Shown here in pieces: positions 12,431 through 25,213 of a DNA stretch of 64,000 bases (position 1 is its first letter; each line of letters begins with the position of its first letter). The DNA is taken from assembly GCF_030704535.1 (NCBI RefSeq), contig NC_081811.1, positions 3,798,501 through 3,862,500 on the forward strand. Reading direction: 5' to 3'. Under the pieces are notes generated by a model that did no database searches, was not told where the DNA came from, and was given only the letters and a program-made list of their open reading frames with translations. The translations under genes were made by a program, and so were the position numbers. This DNA is from Vitis vinifera (taxonomy: Eukaryota; Streptophyta; Magnoliopsida; Vitales; Vitaceae).

Positions 12431-13556
12431 TTAATAAGATAATGAGACATAGCTTTTCTGATTGGTGACTGAAAGTAGCAGAAGCAGTAGCAGCATCAAC
12501 GTTGTCCAAATCCAAATTCTTAACTTGATCTTCACAGGTATCCTCCTCTCCGTCTCGTTCAGGAAATTATATGATTTAGCTATTCTATCTTTGCGATGAC
12601 TGATTTTCATCTCTTTGATTTCCAGTGGCCATTCCTTCATCTCTTCTGGCCAAACCACCTCCGCATTGGATTCCATTGAAGACGCCTCTGTTCCTTGTGA
12701 TCCCTCTTCACATTTCTCCACAACACATTCCCTATCATCTTCATCTTCGTCTTCGTCTTCGTCTTTATCTTCGTATTCATCGTCTGTAACATCATTTTCG
12801 CCTTCAGCCTCATTGCCTGCAAATGAATCTTCTGCATCATCATATTTTTCTTCTCCTTCGGCTTCATTGGCTAAATGTTCTTCCTCTGCACTTGATTCTG
12901 ATATCTCTATTGTCTTCCACTCTCCATGATCTGTGTCAGATACTTCATCCCCTTCATTTTCTCCAATTTTCTCAATCTGTATCTCGTACTCGCTCAAATC
13001 ATTTGACTTGTTGTCCTGTCCCAGCTCGGAACTGTCTTCCAGGGCCTCCTCTTCCTGACCAAATTACTACACAGAGATCAGTGACCTTATGTTTAACACA
13101 ACCAAGTCAGATTTACAAATTAGAGTTATCATGGAAAAGCTATAACTTCAAAGGAAATTACCGAATCCCAGATCATCTCTGATGTTCCATCCACACTGTA
13201 ACTGCAAATCAATCAGTCATATTGAGTTAATCAAGAGACTCAAATATACAAAACTTCCTATCCCTCCCATCTCTCTAGCCTTACCGTGGACAGTGTCTGT
13301 CTGCCTGAAGAATTGAACGAAGCCCCCCATTGCTGTAATCCCTGCTGCTGCATTGAAGCCTCTTCTTGGCCTTCTGTAAAGATCTATATCTTCTTATTCT
13401 GATTGCAGCTCCTACAACAAATGCAACAGCCAAAGCTCCAACCAAGATCCCAGGACCGCCTATTCTCAGGTTCATCATCTTCTTTCGTCCTGTCTGTGCT
13501 TTCCCAGGCTCCCCCACAGTCTTTGTCTCGTCTCTTCCGGCCATGTGGGCGCTCAA
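12431..13556 (-). CDS. Unrecognised acidic protein with N-terminal membrane segment
   Basis: I do not recognise the family. Three exons join in frame: 13556-13285, 13201-13162 and 13054-12431, giving 311 residues from the first ATG or 307 from the second at 13544, which starts MAGRDETKT. Residues about 30-55 hold a hydrophobic span (GPGILVGALAVAFVVGAAI) followed by Arg/Lys-rich sequence, typical of a single membrane anchor. The middle (about 105-230) is strongly acidic, with a (DE)n run. The last 35 residues contain a second hydrophobic stretch of mostly leucines, then a short polar tail. GT-AG sites flank both introns, and frame continuity across a 40-nt exon supports a real gene. It converges on RSH1. 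The final hydrophobic segment could be altered if an unseen 3' intron exists. Confidence 0.72.
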
Positions 13557-14706
13557 TATTTTCTAGTGTTTGTGACCTGGGTGTTCAACATTTTGTTATG
13601 TTATGCTGTGTTGGGCTTCAATTCAAAGAATTCTTTTCTTGAAAGTGGGGAAGAGAGAAGAGAGGAAACGTGCGAGAAGAATAAGAGATTAGGAGGGGGA
13701 TTGAGTGTGGATCATTGGAGCTTGAAGCGGACGTATCTTTGGACAGTTACGATACTGGGCATCTTTATTTTGCGTCTCACCCCAAAACATTCTGCTCATC
13801 CCATTCCCTGTGGCATATTATATAACAGATTCACCTTTAAGTTTATAACATAACCTTACTTCTCTACGTTCTTTACCTTTATTTTTCTAATTCTTGCTTC
13901 ATCTTTTTGGTTTCATGCGCCTTTTTCCATCATTTATCATCCTCGTTCTTCATGTGTTCTGCACTGCCTTGGCATCCCTCTTCTCAATTCAATCATTTAT
14001 TTGGGCCATATTCCAAATTATTGGATTCTAGAACTCAAAACATTTCTCTGGACATGCATTGAAACAATGTGGTGCTCTCCAATTATTTTTCTTACCTTTT
14101 TTTTTCACATGTAATATTTTTTTTTAAGTAGTGAGGCTTATTTTGAAATAGCCTTGTATATGTATATATATATATATATATATTAATAAAAGTGTCATAA
14201 GTAATTTTTTTTTAATTATTGCATTTTTTTTTAAGTTATGAGATTTTTAATAAAATTATCCAAAGAAATGTGAACAATTTAAGGCCTTGTTGGCCTCGAA
14301 GAGCTTATACTCAATAATTTGTTTATTTATTTGATTAATTTTATTGAAAAAACTTATCACCTTTAAAAGAGCTTAATGGAAAAACAAAATTTAAAAATAA
14401 TATTTGTATTATAATTATAAAATCCATAAGATACAAACGTGGTCTCTAAAAGATAATGTCACATGACAGCAACTTCAAACAGAAGAGGAAAAAAAATTGG
14501 GACATACGCTAAAATTGATTGATTAAGTGTAGAACAAAGCTTAATATATGATTGTATCTCCAAAATACAACTGTGGAAGCTAGCTATTATTCAACACATT
14601 GATAATAAAATCAACCACAAACTGCCCATTTTCTCAACCCCAAAATTATTATTCCTGAGAAAAATAAAAATAAAAATCCGTCGTGTATAATAATATTTAA
14701 TATATT
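13557..14706. other. Intergenic AT-rich DNA with a (TA)n tract
   Basis: This holds the promoter side of the acidic protein gene and the 3' side of the first Ole e 1-like gene. A TA dinucleotide run lies at 14163-14183. No gene was recognised. Confidence 0.7.
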
Positions 14707-15449
14707 TTAATAACCATTGGATATGGGTTGAGGGTGTGAGGTGAAAAACAAAGGCTCCACAGAGCACAAGTTGATGTTCTTGTCACTGAGGTGGCGACAT
14801 TGAAGGAGGGGAGAACCAGTGACGCCATTGTTGATGTCAGTAGGAAATTTACAGGTCTTCGTTGGGGAGCTTTCAAGGAATGCCTTGCAGTGTGTGAGCT
14901 TCCAGTTGTCTTCAAGCTCAGAAGTAGAAAATGTTGTAAAGAAGTAACCCTCCTCATCGGTTCCATCAGTCAGGATGGAGAATGGGGCTGTCTCGTACTC
15001 ATGCTCATGAACAGCCACACATGTTATCCGTACCAAAGCTCCTGCATTGTTTATTAAACCAACCCTAAGCAATGGTGGTGGATCACACACTCTTTTTTTG
15101 ATAAAATGGAACCAAGGTGCCATGCCCCACTATAAATGCTAATGTTCTTTAAAAGGGTCACACAAGACATATCCTCATGTTAAAATCCAAAGAAACCTTT
15201 TGAAATATTAAACTCGCATAGAGATTAGAGATTACCTCTAAGTGGGATCTGTTCCGGACCTGAATTACAATAAACAAGCCCTTGAATACCCGTGATGCTT
15301 GTAGTGGGAAGTAGCCTTTCGCTTTCTTCCCAATTTGCTCTCTCAAACTCTTCTTTTGGGCCATATCCACTGACCCTTTCACAACTCATAACCAACAGTG
15401 ACAAGAAAATCATGGAGGCTGGGAAGAAGGAACTGGTGAGGGAAGCCAT
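14707..15449 (-). CDS. Secreted Ole e 1-domain protein, cluster copy A
   Basis: Two exons, 15449-15236 and 15041-14707, encode 182 residues. The N-terminus is a signal peptide (FFPASMIFLSLLVMSC). A linker without the proline repeat of copy B follows, then the pollen Ole e 1/extensin-type domain starting near GIQGLVYC and RITC. The exon 2 cysteines sit in the spacing shared by all copies (ITC, CKAF, TCKFP), and the protein ends with ISNGY. Exon 2 has exactly the same length (335 nt) as in copies B and C. The family are cell-wall or extracellular proteins of largely unknown biochemical role. This is the most diverged intact member, with two unusual NINLCS and CRHLS cysteines. No functional break is seen. 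Confidence 0.85.
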
Positions 15450-16310
15450 TACTGAGGTGTATATATATATATATATGTATGTATGAACAGATGCAAGAAG
15501 CCGAGAACAGATGGGTGAAAAATGAGGGTATGGACATGGGTTTTATAGAGATGTTTCAAATTTTCAGAGCTATGAAAGAAAAGTACACGAGGTACTTGGT
15601 TGCACGATGTTGTCTTCAATGTGGGGTTGGGCAATGGTTTTCTGATGTTTTCTTAATATGATAAGCCTTTTTTTCTGAGATTTGACAGAACATTTGGACT
15701 GTATGGTATTATTATTTTTTATTATCTAACGATGATTTGATGACCAATGACCCAATCTTCTTTTAGACTGGCTCCGCTTATCTTATTATTTATGTTTGAA
15801 TTTTGATCAAATTTTTAAATGGTATCAAAATCAGTTGAGATGCTTCAGAGGACCCAAATCTGATTTCCTCTTTGCTATATGGAGGTTTAATTTACAGCAC
15901 TAGTTGGATCTTAAATTGCTATATGGATGTGCGTGGCAGCTATAGGACAAGTGTAACATAGGAAAGGAGGCTTTGAATAAGATTGATGCAACAGTGGTGA
16001 TAAATAAGGAAAGGGTAAAGAGAAGGGGTGCAATTTAGGCGGATTGACTCAATCTAACTTGAACCTACTACAATGTTTAATAGGATTAGATAATTATTTT
16101 CAATACCCTAATTAAGTTTGGGTAAGGTTTTTTCAATATGAACTCAATTTGGATTAGAGTTAGATCAAAGTTCGTATAACCTAAGTTTAACTCGAACCCA
16201 ATTTAACATAATTTATAATGTATATATTATCCTATAAAATATTCGTGCTGTTTTTAAATTTTTAAGAAAAATGTCAAATTATATTATTTTATTTACTTTT
16301 TCATTATTTA

Positions 16311-16370
<60 letters not shown>

Positions 16371-17845
16371 TTTTGTTATTATCTTAAATTTTCATCATAA
16401 TTAATACTTAAATTTTTATATAAATTTGTAGAAAATATTTTTTTTTTTTTTAAAAAAAAGTTATAGATAAATTTTGAATTATGCAATTCCATTAACCTAA
16501 CCAACCTCAACCCGAGTCTAGAGAAATAGGATTAGATTGAATTCAAGTTGAGTATCTCAGGTTAGAAATTAGATTATATTGGGTTTGGTTAGTTATTTTT
16601 TAATTCAAGTTGAATTCACGCATCAACTTCATTGAACCATCAAAGTTCCCGTCCTAATTTGAGTTTATCATTGATGGAAGGAAATACTCAAAGACAAGAA
16701 AAAGGAAGAAAATCAAGCTAATGATTGAGGGGACATGTTAATCAGCAGGAGGGGATTTTGTGGGAAAACAGAAACATGATCCAAGTGGGAAAATAAGACA
16801 TGGGAATTTGCCAATGATTAGGGATGATGGAGATAAGAATTGAAAATGAGACAAAAATATAAGGGGTATCCACCGACGGCGGGGAGGAATGTATAGCCTT
16901 GTATTGTATAAATACCAATAATCCATGTGAAATCATAGGCAATTTCCAATATAATAATTTATCATTTATCCTTAGTAGTTGTAACTTGGATCATCAATTC
17001 GATGTTTGGTTGGATTGAATCCTATTGAATTCTGGATTATGCAGGTTTGTCCCAAATTGAATTTTATATTTTTATCATTATATTTATTGAAGCCCTGCTG
17101 CCTTGACCTGTATGCAACTTTGATCTCCTCACAACCTTAACTGATTTGTTGTGTGATGCATATTAATCAAATCAGCATTCCACCTTGAAAGCTAACTTCA
17201 AAGTATCAAGAAATCTTTTATATACACTCAGAACCGACTGACTAGAAGGGGATGAATTAAGCATGTTCAAGCCTTTGTGCAAAATTCATATATGAAGTGG
17301 GTTTTTTTTATACTAATTGGGGCTCTCCCCTCACCACCCCCATGGAGATGGTCTCCAGGTTTCATAACTACTCCTATATTACTCATATACTTAATTTATG
17401 TGATTGGTTAGCATTATTCAGATATGAAGGTCTAGGAATTGTGACACTAACTCTTCATAGCATAACTATCAGAACAAAATAAGAACTCTCTGAAGTAAAT
17501 ATGCATTTTGAGGAGATTTAACCAAAGGCCAGTTTCTACCAGCTTAATTAGATAGACATTAACCAATACTAAGCACCATATTTGCAGAAGGCTAATGTAT
17601 GGTCACAAAAGTTGAAGAATTAGTCATGAAGGTAATTAAATTACTAGCAAAGGAAGAGGATCTTATTAGTACAAGAAATTAATGAACTCATTACATTTCT
17701 CCAAACACAAAAGCTGGCAGAAAATTACTCTGCCACCAATGAAATCAAACAATGACAATTCCCAAACCTCACTTCTCAAAAATAAATTAATTTTTTTTTA
17801 AAAAAAAGAAGAAAAAACCCATGCAACTTTCTTAATCAGGTACTA
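15450..17845. other. Intergenic AT-rich spacer between copies A and B
   Basis: This contains the copy A promoter, a long (AT)n tract and degenerate repeat DNA. 16880-16990 has a TATAAATA box followed by a polyadenylation-like AATAATAA string that resembles an LTR, but no second copy or target duplication was found. 17630-17830 resembles the 3' flanks of copies C and D, showing that the duplications extended beyond the coding region. No gene was recognised. Confidence 0.6.
16312..16367. repeat. (AT)n microsatellite
   Basis: An uninterrupted alternating AT tract of 56 bp. Confidence 0.97.
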
Positions 17846-19257
17846 TTAGTAACCATTAGAGACTGGTTCAGGCTGAGAGGTGTAGAACAAAGGCTTCACA
17901 GAATACAACTGCATCTTCTTGGCCTTGAGGTTGCCATAAGGAATAACTGGAGCACCATTGATGCCTGTGTTCTCGTCAGTTGGAACATTGCAGGTTTTTA
18001 AGGGAGAGTTTTCGAGGAAGGCCTTGCACTGGGTGAGCTTGCAATTGTCTTCTACCTGGGAAGGATAGAGTGTTGCAAAATAGTATCCCTTCTCATCACT
18101 TGGACCACTCAAGAAGGAGAATGGAGCCATCTCATACCCTTGCTCATCAGCTGCCAAACATGTTATCCTTGCCACAGCTCCTACACTCATACAAGAAAAA
18201 GAAAAATGAGAAACCAGCTGGTTAATTACATGCATTTTGCATTTAGAAAAAACGATAATTATTTTGAAATGGTTTTCCGAAACGGTTCTTTTTTCTTGTT
18301 AAATCTCTAATAAGGTATGTAGTCTTGTTGGAAAGTGAAGAAAATAAAAGCCCTATTATAATAGGTGTTTATACTATAGATCTGCAAGAAGCATTTGAAG
18401 AATGGGCGAATGCAAAGAATGATGAGGTGAAGGGGTCAGTTACCTGGAAGAGGAGTAGTCTTATGGCCGGATTTACAGTAGATAAGACCTTGAACACCCA
18501 TAGCAGTGGGCAGTAGCTTCTTCTCATATTCTGGCTTTGGTTTCTCGACTTCTGGTTTTGGACCATACTCTTTCTGGTATTCCGGCTTTGGCTTCTCAAC
18601 TTCTGGTTTTGGAACATACCCGTTGTTGTATTCCGGCTTTGGCTTCTCGGTTTCTGGTTTTGGAACATACCCGTTGTTGTATTCCGGCTTCGGCTTCTCG
18701 ACTTCTGGTTTTGGAACATACCTGTTGTTGTATTCCGGCTTTGGCTTCTCGACCTCTGGTTTTGGAACATACCCATTGTTGTATTCCGGCTTCGGCTTCT
18801 CGACTTCTGGTTTTGGAACATACCCGTTGTTGTATTCTGGCTTTGGTTTCTCGACTCCCGGTTTGGGACCATACTTATTCTTGTATTCCGGCTTTGGCTT
18901 CTCGACTACTGGTTTTGGAACATACCCTTTGTTGTATTCTGGCTTTGGTTTCTCTACTTCTGTTTTTGAACCATACCCTTCTTTATATTCTGGCTCCGGT
19001 TTCTCCATTTCTAGTTTTAGATCATACCCTTTCTTGTATTCTGGCTTTGGTGTCTCGGCTTCTGGTGCTGAACCATATCCTTTGTTGTACTCTGGCTCTG
19101 GTTTCTCCACTGCTGGCTTTACATCATACCCTTTGTTGTATTCTGGCTTTGGCTTCTCGAGCTCTGGGTTTGGACCATACCCACCAATGCTAGCTGAAGC
19201 AATAGCCAAAAGTGAGAAGAGAATCATCGAGGTTGTGAAGAAGCGGGTGAGAGCCAT
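17846..19257 (-). CDS. Proline-rich repeat plus Ole e 1-domain cell-wall protein, copy B
   Basis: Two exons, 19257-18444 and 18180-17846, encode 382 residues. A signal peptide (MALTRFFTTSMILFSLLAIA) precedes thirteen PEY motifs spaced 17 residues apart. The unit is PKPEVEKPKPEYNNGYV; units near the C-terminal side of the array are almost identical and the first five are diverged. The Ole e 1-type domain follows (GVQGLIYC, ARITC, CKAF, TCNVP), ending VSNGY. Lys/Pro/Tyr-rich arrays of this kind are typical of wall proteins that can be cross-linked through tyrosine. Layout and sequence recall the grape ripening-induced proline-rich proteins (mrip1/grip type), but I could not check this. Copies A and C lack the array, so it expanded after duplication or was lost in them. 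Confidence 0.92.
18503..19165. repeat. 51-bp coding minisatellite in copy B
   Basis: Twelve to thirteen tandem units with a 51-bp period encode the 17-residue PEY repeat. Because 51 is a multiple of three, the array stays open in other frames too: 264- and 218-codon antisense frames run through it. The conserved core on the plus strand contains TTCTGGTTTTGGAACATACC. Central units are nearly identical, suggesting recent homogenisation or slippage. Confidence 0.93.
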
Positions 19258-21681
19258 TGCTATCCAATGTATATCACTGATAGCTAGATCAAGTGTTTAA
19301 TGGAGTGAATGGATGAAGAGTGGGGGCTATCGCATGGGCTTTTATAGGTATATTCCCAATTTTTTAATTGACTACAAGAATCATACACATGATGTTGGTG
19401 AGGAGTAACTCGACTGCACGATTGCAAGAGAATCAGTGGGTTTGGTCGCCACTGACTGATCGTGAATGCCACTATAATTCAATTTGCAATGAAGTTATGG
19501 GTTGTGCCATTGGCTGTTTCTGCATTATGTCCAATAGAAAAATGAACTGTTCATATAATATGCTCAGAAAACCCAATCCCATTCTTAAGAACTGATCAAA
19601 ACATGATATAAATGTTGTGATCACATATGATAAAAATGATTAATTAGTACACAAAAAGTATATAAATATTGTTTTGAATTATTACTTGTACTATAATTTA
19701 TTTTAATATCATTACTATTTATATGCAAGTTTTCTTCTTATTTGGCTTATCTTAGGCAAAATAGGATCCGTTTGGTTCCTTAATAAATCTATATTTAAGC
19801 TAACCAATATGACCTTTAGAGATTAATCTCTTTCTTCATAGGAGTGTTAATAGTAAACTTAATATATGTTATATGTTCTTTGGTTTGGAGATATTCATAT
19901 TGGATATGTGATTTTACCCAGAAAACCATCAATAAAGCCTTTGATCGGTAACTTTGTAAATGTAAGATTTATATGGGATCAACCAAGCATAAAGTTAATC
20001 TACTGATTATGAAGGATCAAATACATAAAATTATTCAGATAGATGCTACTCTCTTTGAGACTTGCACTTTTAGAATCTACACTTACCCTTATGTTCATGA
20101 TGTACGCAACACCTCTATCCTTTTTAATGGACTCTTCAATAACTCGAGGGGTTGCAATTAACTACCTCAAACTTAATGAACAAGGAATTTTCTTTTGGGG
20201 GTGCAGAGATAATGACAAATGTTAAATTCTAGGGCACAAAAAATTTGAACTACTCGTACGATTCGTAGGAATATTTATAGGCGGAAGACCCTAATAGACT
20301 AAGCAGGTTTTAGAAATCACCCGAGATGCACGAGATTAAAAAAAAAAAAGCGGCACTTAGGCGCTCTTGCTAAATACATCCAATTAAAAATTCAATCCAC
20401 TATACGTCTTTTTTACATTATTATGCTCCAAACAACTCGGAACTCTACTTAGACTATCTCATGTGAACATGAGTCTTCATGGCCAATGTAAATTTCAAAA
20501 AGCATGTAGAATAAAAAATAAAAAGGAATAGAAAAAAATTGTCAATTTAAACTATCTAACTTAGTTCATTAACAATCTCTTTAAAGGCTGTAAGCACCTC
20601 TTTTGGGAGTGTTTTAAAGTTAAAAATGCTTTCTTTGTCTTGAAAGCACTTTTGTATGAAAATTAATTTTTGAAAATCACTTTTAAAACTTAGAGAATTG
20701 CCTGAAGTGATTCCTAAAAATTGCTTGATAGATAACTTTTCCAAAAATTACTTTTCAAAAAGTGCAACAATTTGACTCTTAATCAAAACTACTCCCAAAC
20801 TGACTCTTAATCACCATTACATAGTATCCTTCTTTGAGATCAAATTTTAATTGATAACATAAATGCCAAATTTTTGCAGACAATATTTACCTTTTAGGAT
20901 TAATGAACATAAAATATGATTATGTGAGAACATTATAGGGGCGTATATACCATGGATTGTTTCATGCTTGAGATAGGATTTTGTAACTAAAGTTCCAATG
21001 AGATATTACTTGATCATATGAATATATGTGAAAATATATACCTTCATGCATGTATGACATGAAGGATAACATTTGGTAATTAATCACTCTCATTATTTCA
21101 TTTCTACACTTGTGCTTGCTTTGCTTCTAAGTTGGTTTAGGAACAAAAGTAGGTTAAGAGGCTTTTGCATTTCTGTACGTAAAATAATACCACCTTTATA
21201 TGCTTAGCACTTACGAAATGTTTATGTCTGATTGATTTTTCTTAAACATGATCCCCATGTTGAAATTTCAATTATCCAGGGATTTATTAATTATGGAATC
21301 AAGAATCTCAAACTTATAATTTTTGGGTGTGACTCATGCAGTAAAAATCTAATCTAAAATGATGATAAGGATCAGGTCATATCTCTCTTTCTATAGCAAT
21401 ACTCCATGAAATTTTTGCAGAAACACTGATTTATATATGGTCGCAAATATTAAAGAACTAAGTAGGAAGGTATTCATTAATAGAAAAACCAAGAGGGTAT
21501 AATGAAATGCCCTCTGCTTATTACAATGAAAGACCTTATTGCATCTCTGAAAACCCTTGGCAGCAGAGAATTACTCTACCCACCTATAAAATCAGCATTA
21601 CCAATAAGCAAACCCCACTTCCCAATAATAAAAAACAAAATTAAAAATATGTTTTCTATTTTTTTTCCCTTAAATCATATT
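19258..21681. other. Intergenic spacer between copies B and C
   Basis: This holds the copy B promoter, AT-rich DNA, one small inverted-repeat element (separate entry) and, near 21470-21640, a 3' flank homologous to those of copies B and D. No coding sequence was recognised. Confidence 0.6.
20601..20800. mobile_element. Small MITE-like inverted-repeat element
   Basis: The left end reads TTTTGGGAGTGTTTT and the right end, reversed, reads GTTTGGGAGTAGTTTT. The 200-bp body is AT-rich with CACTTTT/AAAAGTG words. It is non-coding. Family and target duplication are uncertain. Confidence 0.45.
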
Positions 21682-22412
21682 TTAATAACCATTAGAGATT
21701 GGTTCAGGCTTAGGGGTGTAGAAGAAAGGCTTCACAGAATACAACATCATCTTCTTGGCACTGAGGTCGCGATAAAAATCAAGAGGGTAGCCACTGATCC
21801 CATTGTTATCATCAGTTGGAACATCGCAGGTCTCCAGTGGAGAGCTTTCGAGGAATGCCTTGCACTCTTTGAGCTTGCAGTCGTCTTCAACCTCTGATGG
21901 GTAGAGTGTTGCAAAGAAGTAACCCTTCTCGTCACTTGCCCCACTCAGGAAGGAGTATGAACCCATCTCATATCCGTGCTTATCAACTTTCAGGCATGTT
22001 ATCCTTGCCACAGCTCCTACACTCATACCAAAAAAAAAAAAGAAAGCAAAATATGAGCAAAAACCTGGTTTCATGAATATTTGTTTTTTTAGCTTCAAAT
22101 TGTTCTGATTGTCTAATTCAACAGTGTCAATATTTGTGGGCCCCTGCACCTACATTTATCAAGGCATAATCTAAATATTTAAAAGAATGATCAAGGACAA
22201 GTATTACCTGGAAGGGGCATGGGCTTGTGGCCTGATTTACAGTAAATAAGACCTTGAACGCCCATGATGGTGGGGAGTAGTTTTTCGTTATATTCTGGCT
22301 CATCAGCTTTCTCAACTTCCGGTTCGGGGCCGTAGCCACCACTGCTAGCAGAGGTAATAGCCACAAGTGAGAAGAGAACCATTGAGATTGTGAAGAAGTG
22401 AGGAAGAGCCAT
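21682..22412 (-). CDS. Secreted Ole e 1-domain protein, cluster copy C
   Basis: Two exons, 22412-22208 and 22016-21682, encode 179 residues. I chose the ATG at 22412 because the following MALPHFFTISMVLFSL aligns with the signal peptides of copies B and D; an upstream in-frame ATG would add 25 non-conserved residues. After the signal peptide there is a single PEY motif (PEVEKADEPEYNEK), then the Ole e 1-type domain (GVQGLIYC, ARITC, CKAF, TCDVP) ending ISNGY. The exon 2 length is identical to copies A and B. It may represent the unexpanded ancestral form of the repeat gene. Confidence 0.9.
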
Positions 22413-25213
22413 TCTTCTGCAATCTATATCGCTGACAGAGAAGGAGATGGTTTGGCTGTGATTTTGGTGAGGAGAAAAGCCTACCAACGTGGGCTTTTAT
22501 AGAGATATCTTCAATATTTTTTATTCATTACAAAAATAATATATACTAGGCTGATGGGGAGTAAGTTGTTTGCACGTTTGCTGTGGGATCCATGCATGTA
22601 GGATATGGGGTAGCACTGAACGATGTGAACACTACTTCCTCTTAAGACAATTCACAGACCCTTAATGCAATGTGATAGCAGATCCGGCTTTTGCCATTGG
22701 CCGTTATCAAGAGAATGTATTTAAAAAATTAATAAATGATCTTTTGAACAGATTTTCGTGAACCATGTCTGCTAGAGGACGGGCAAGCTGGCCCTACCTG
22801 GGAAGGTTCATCACCATGGGCCGGGCGAGGAAGGCAGCCCATTGTGGTCTGCTACATCCTCTCCATGTAGGGAACATCCCATATGAATTGAGTAGCAGCT
22901 CATTATCAGCGTTCAGGGCCACTTCCCCAACTTACGAGGTAACTCAAAAAGAGCTAAGATAGTCCTTGGCCGTCACCCTTAGGGATGACAATGGGGAGGG
23001 TTTTTTCAGTACCCGTCCGTCCTGCCCTTAATGGGACGGGGTTCAATTTTAATAAACAGGTTTGAGACAAGTTCGAGAATTTTTTTTAAAAACCCGGGAC
23101 GGGTTCGGGTATTGCCCCGTCCCGCCCTGATTATGTATAAAATTAATTTTTATTTTACTATTTTTAATATATAAATAACAATAAAATATTTTTAATAAAA
23201 TAAGTTATAAAAAATATAATAATTTAATTATTTATAAAATATATTTATTTTAATGTAATTAAAAATTTTAAAAGTAATTTAAAAAAAATTCAAAAAAAGT
23301 TAAACGAGATGGGACGGGTATAAGAATTTATCATATCCGCTCCATCCCATTTAATTTTTAAATGGATCAGGGATAAAAATTATTTTGAATAAACGGGGCA
23401 GAGTTGGGATGGGGGCGACCCGTCTTGAACCCGCCCCATTGCCATCCCTAATCATCCTTTGTTCTCATTTTTAATTCCTGGATCTAATTTGATCAAGGAG
23501 ACTTGGGCCTAAATGGATTATGAACCTATGATGTACCTAAAAAACCTAACCTCATCCTAAAGCAAAGCAAATATTCATCATTGAAAGGGTTTAATATCAT
23601 AAATAATTTAAGCCCTAGTGTGTTATTTTTGTAGCTCACAGCAAATTCACTTTTTAACTGTGTTGAAAAAAAAAAATTGATCGTGAAAAATCATCAGTGA
23701 CAAAAAGGGGTTGTATGTTTGATAAATTACAATACCAAAAGTTTTCGAAGTATTGTGAGTTGTAAAAGAAACATTTAAATATTTAGTAAAGTAGATTGTT
23801 AAATTGTTATTAACATGTGTAATGGTCAAGTTAGGGATGTCAAAATTTTAATTAATTTTTTTTATATAAAATTAACTTTTTAATTAAATAAAATTTCATC
23901 ACTCAGGGTGTGTTTCGTTACACTTTTGTTTTTTAAATATTTTTAGCAAAAATTTTGAAATAATTTTTAAGATCATATTTGTACCAAGATATTTTTATTT
24001 TTTCTTTTAAAAGTATATGTATATATTTTAATGATCAAAATGATCAATTTGAACCAAAATTATGTAAACTAATTAGTTTTTGGGTAAAAAAAAACTGAGC
24101 TAAAGCGATATAGTTGATTGGTTTTATATTTGATAAAAGCCAAATGAACCAAATTTGTAGTGAAAAACCAAACCAAATCAAGCTTTTTAAAATCGGTTTG
24201 ATTCAAATTTCATGATCAATTTTGACCTAACTTAATGACCTTTTTTAGTCTTCAACCTAATTGTAATTTGTGTTTATTTTAAGTCCAAAACCCATTAATA
24301 TAAATTTATATTAGGTTCTAAATCTAATTTGTTTTTAAAATTAATTAAAATCAACTTAGATTTAATATTAAAAATATATTAAATGTATTTAAAATTAATT
24401 TGACCATAATATAAAATCTATGAATTACTTTAATAGAATTTAATATATTTTTTTTTATTAAATATCAAACAATTATATATAAGTTTTACAACATCAATTT
24501 GACAATTAGATTTTTTTATAGATTAGGAGATAGGAAAATAAAAAATCAAATTGACGAGGTTGATTTTCAAAATTCTCAAATCAAATTAGCGTTTTTTATT
24601 ATTGAAATCGATAAAATCGATTTTAGCTGGTTTGGATCATTTTGTTAGTTTTTTGGATTTATTTACACCCCTAATTAAGACATGAATTAAGAACTCCAAA
24701 CGAAGTTTTATATATATCCTTTTTCAATCACCCCCTAGAGTCAAGCATATTTCCATATCACTCGAGCTTTTTATGATCATGTGTGTATCTACGGATATCT
24801 TTTGAGAGATGCATCTCATTATAAAAGACATGCATGATATCACAATTCTCTGGAATTGATATTACCAACAACAAAAAAATTATCATTTATCAATATGCTA
24901 GCTCTATCATGTAGAACGGTGTCTTTTATATAATCCATGAAATATTTTCAAAACTCTTTGTCATATATGGTCACAGATTTTGAAGAATTAATTAGGAAGG
25001 TATGCATTAATAGCAAATTAAACAAGAGGGTATAGAAAAATGCCCCTCTGCTTATTAGTACAATGAAAGAACTTATTACATTTCTTCAAACACCATTAAT
25101 GGCAGCAGACAATTACTTCATCCACTTAAAATCAACAATGCATTACAATCCTTAAATCCCAATTCCCAAAAAATTTGATAGAAAAAAAATAATAATGCTG
25201 TTTAGATCAAATA
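22413..25213. other. Intergenic spacer between copies C and D
   Basis: This includes the copy C promoter, the MITE at 22980-23450 and very AT-rich DNA to about 24680. A stretch around 24000-24670 ends in TTTACACCCCTAATT, a common terminus of plant non-autonomous repeats. 25000-25170 is homologous to the 3' flank of copy C. No gene was recognised. Confidence 0.6.
22980..23450. mobile_element. MITE with GGGATGRCAATGGGG inverted termini
   Basis: The left end is GGGATGACAATGGGG and the right end is CCCCATTGCCATCCC, whose reverse complement differs at one of 15 positions. GC-rich subterminal ACCCG/CGGGT words flank an AT-rich centre. It is non-coding and about 470 bp. The flanks read TTA and TAA, so the target duplication is not settled. 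Confidence 0.7.

Noticed and set aside
12615-12929. Serine-rich plus-strand frame of 104 codons
   Set aside because: It is the antisense of the acidic DE/EE-coding stretch of the minus-strand gene; GAA/GAT read backwards gives Ser codons.
16736-17000. Possible LTR with TATAAATA and AATAATAA signals
   Set aside because: No second copy, no primer site and no matching target duplication could be found.
18506-19300. 264-codon plus-strand frame rich in FGFSTSGFG repeats, and a 218-codon frame at 18537-19193
   Set aside because: Both are shadows of the 51-bp coding array of copy B. A period divisible by three with biased composition keeps other frames open; there is no start context or homology, and the real gene is on the minus strand.
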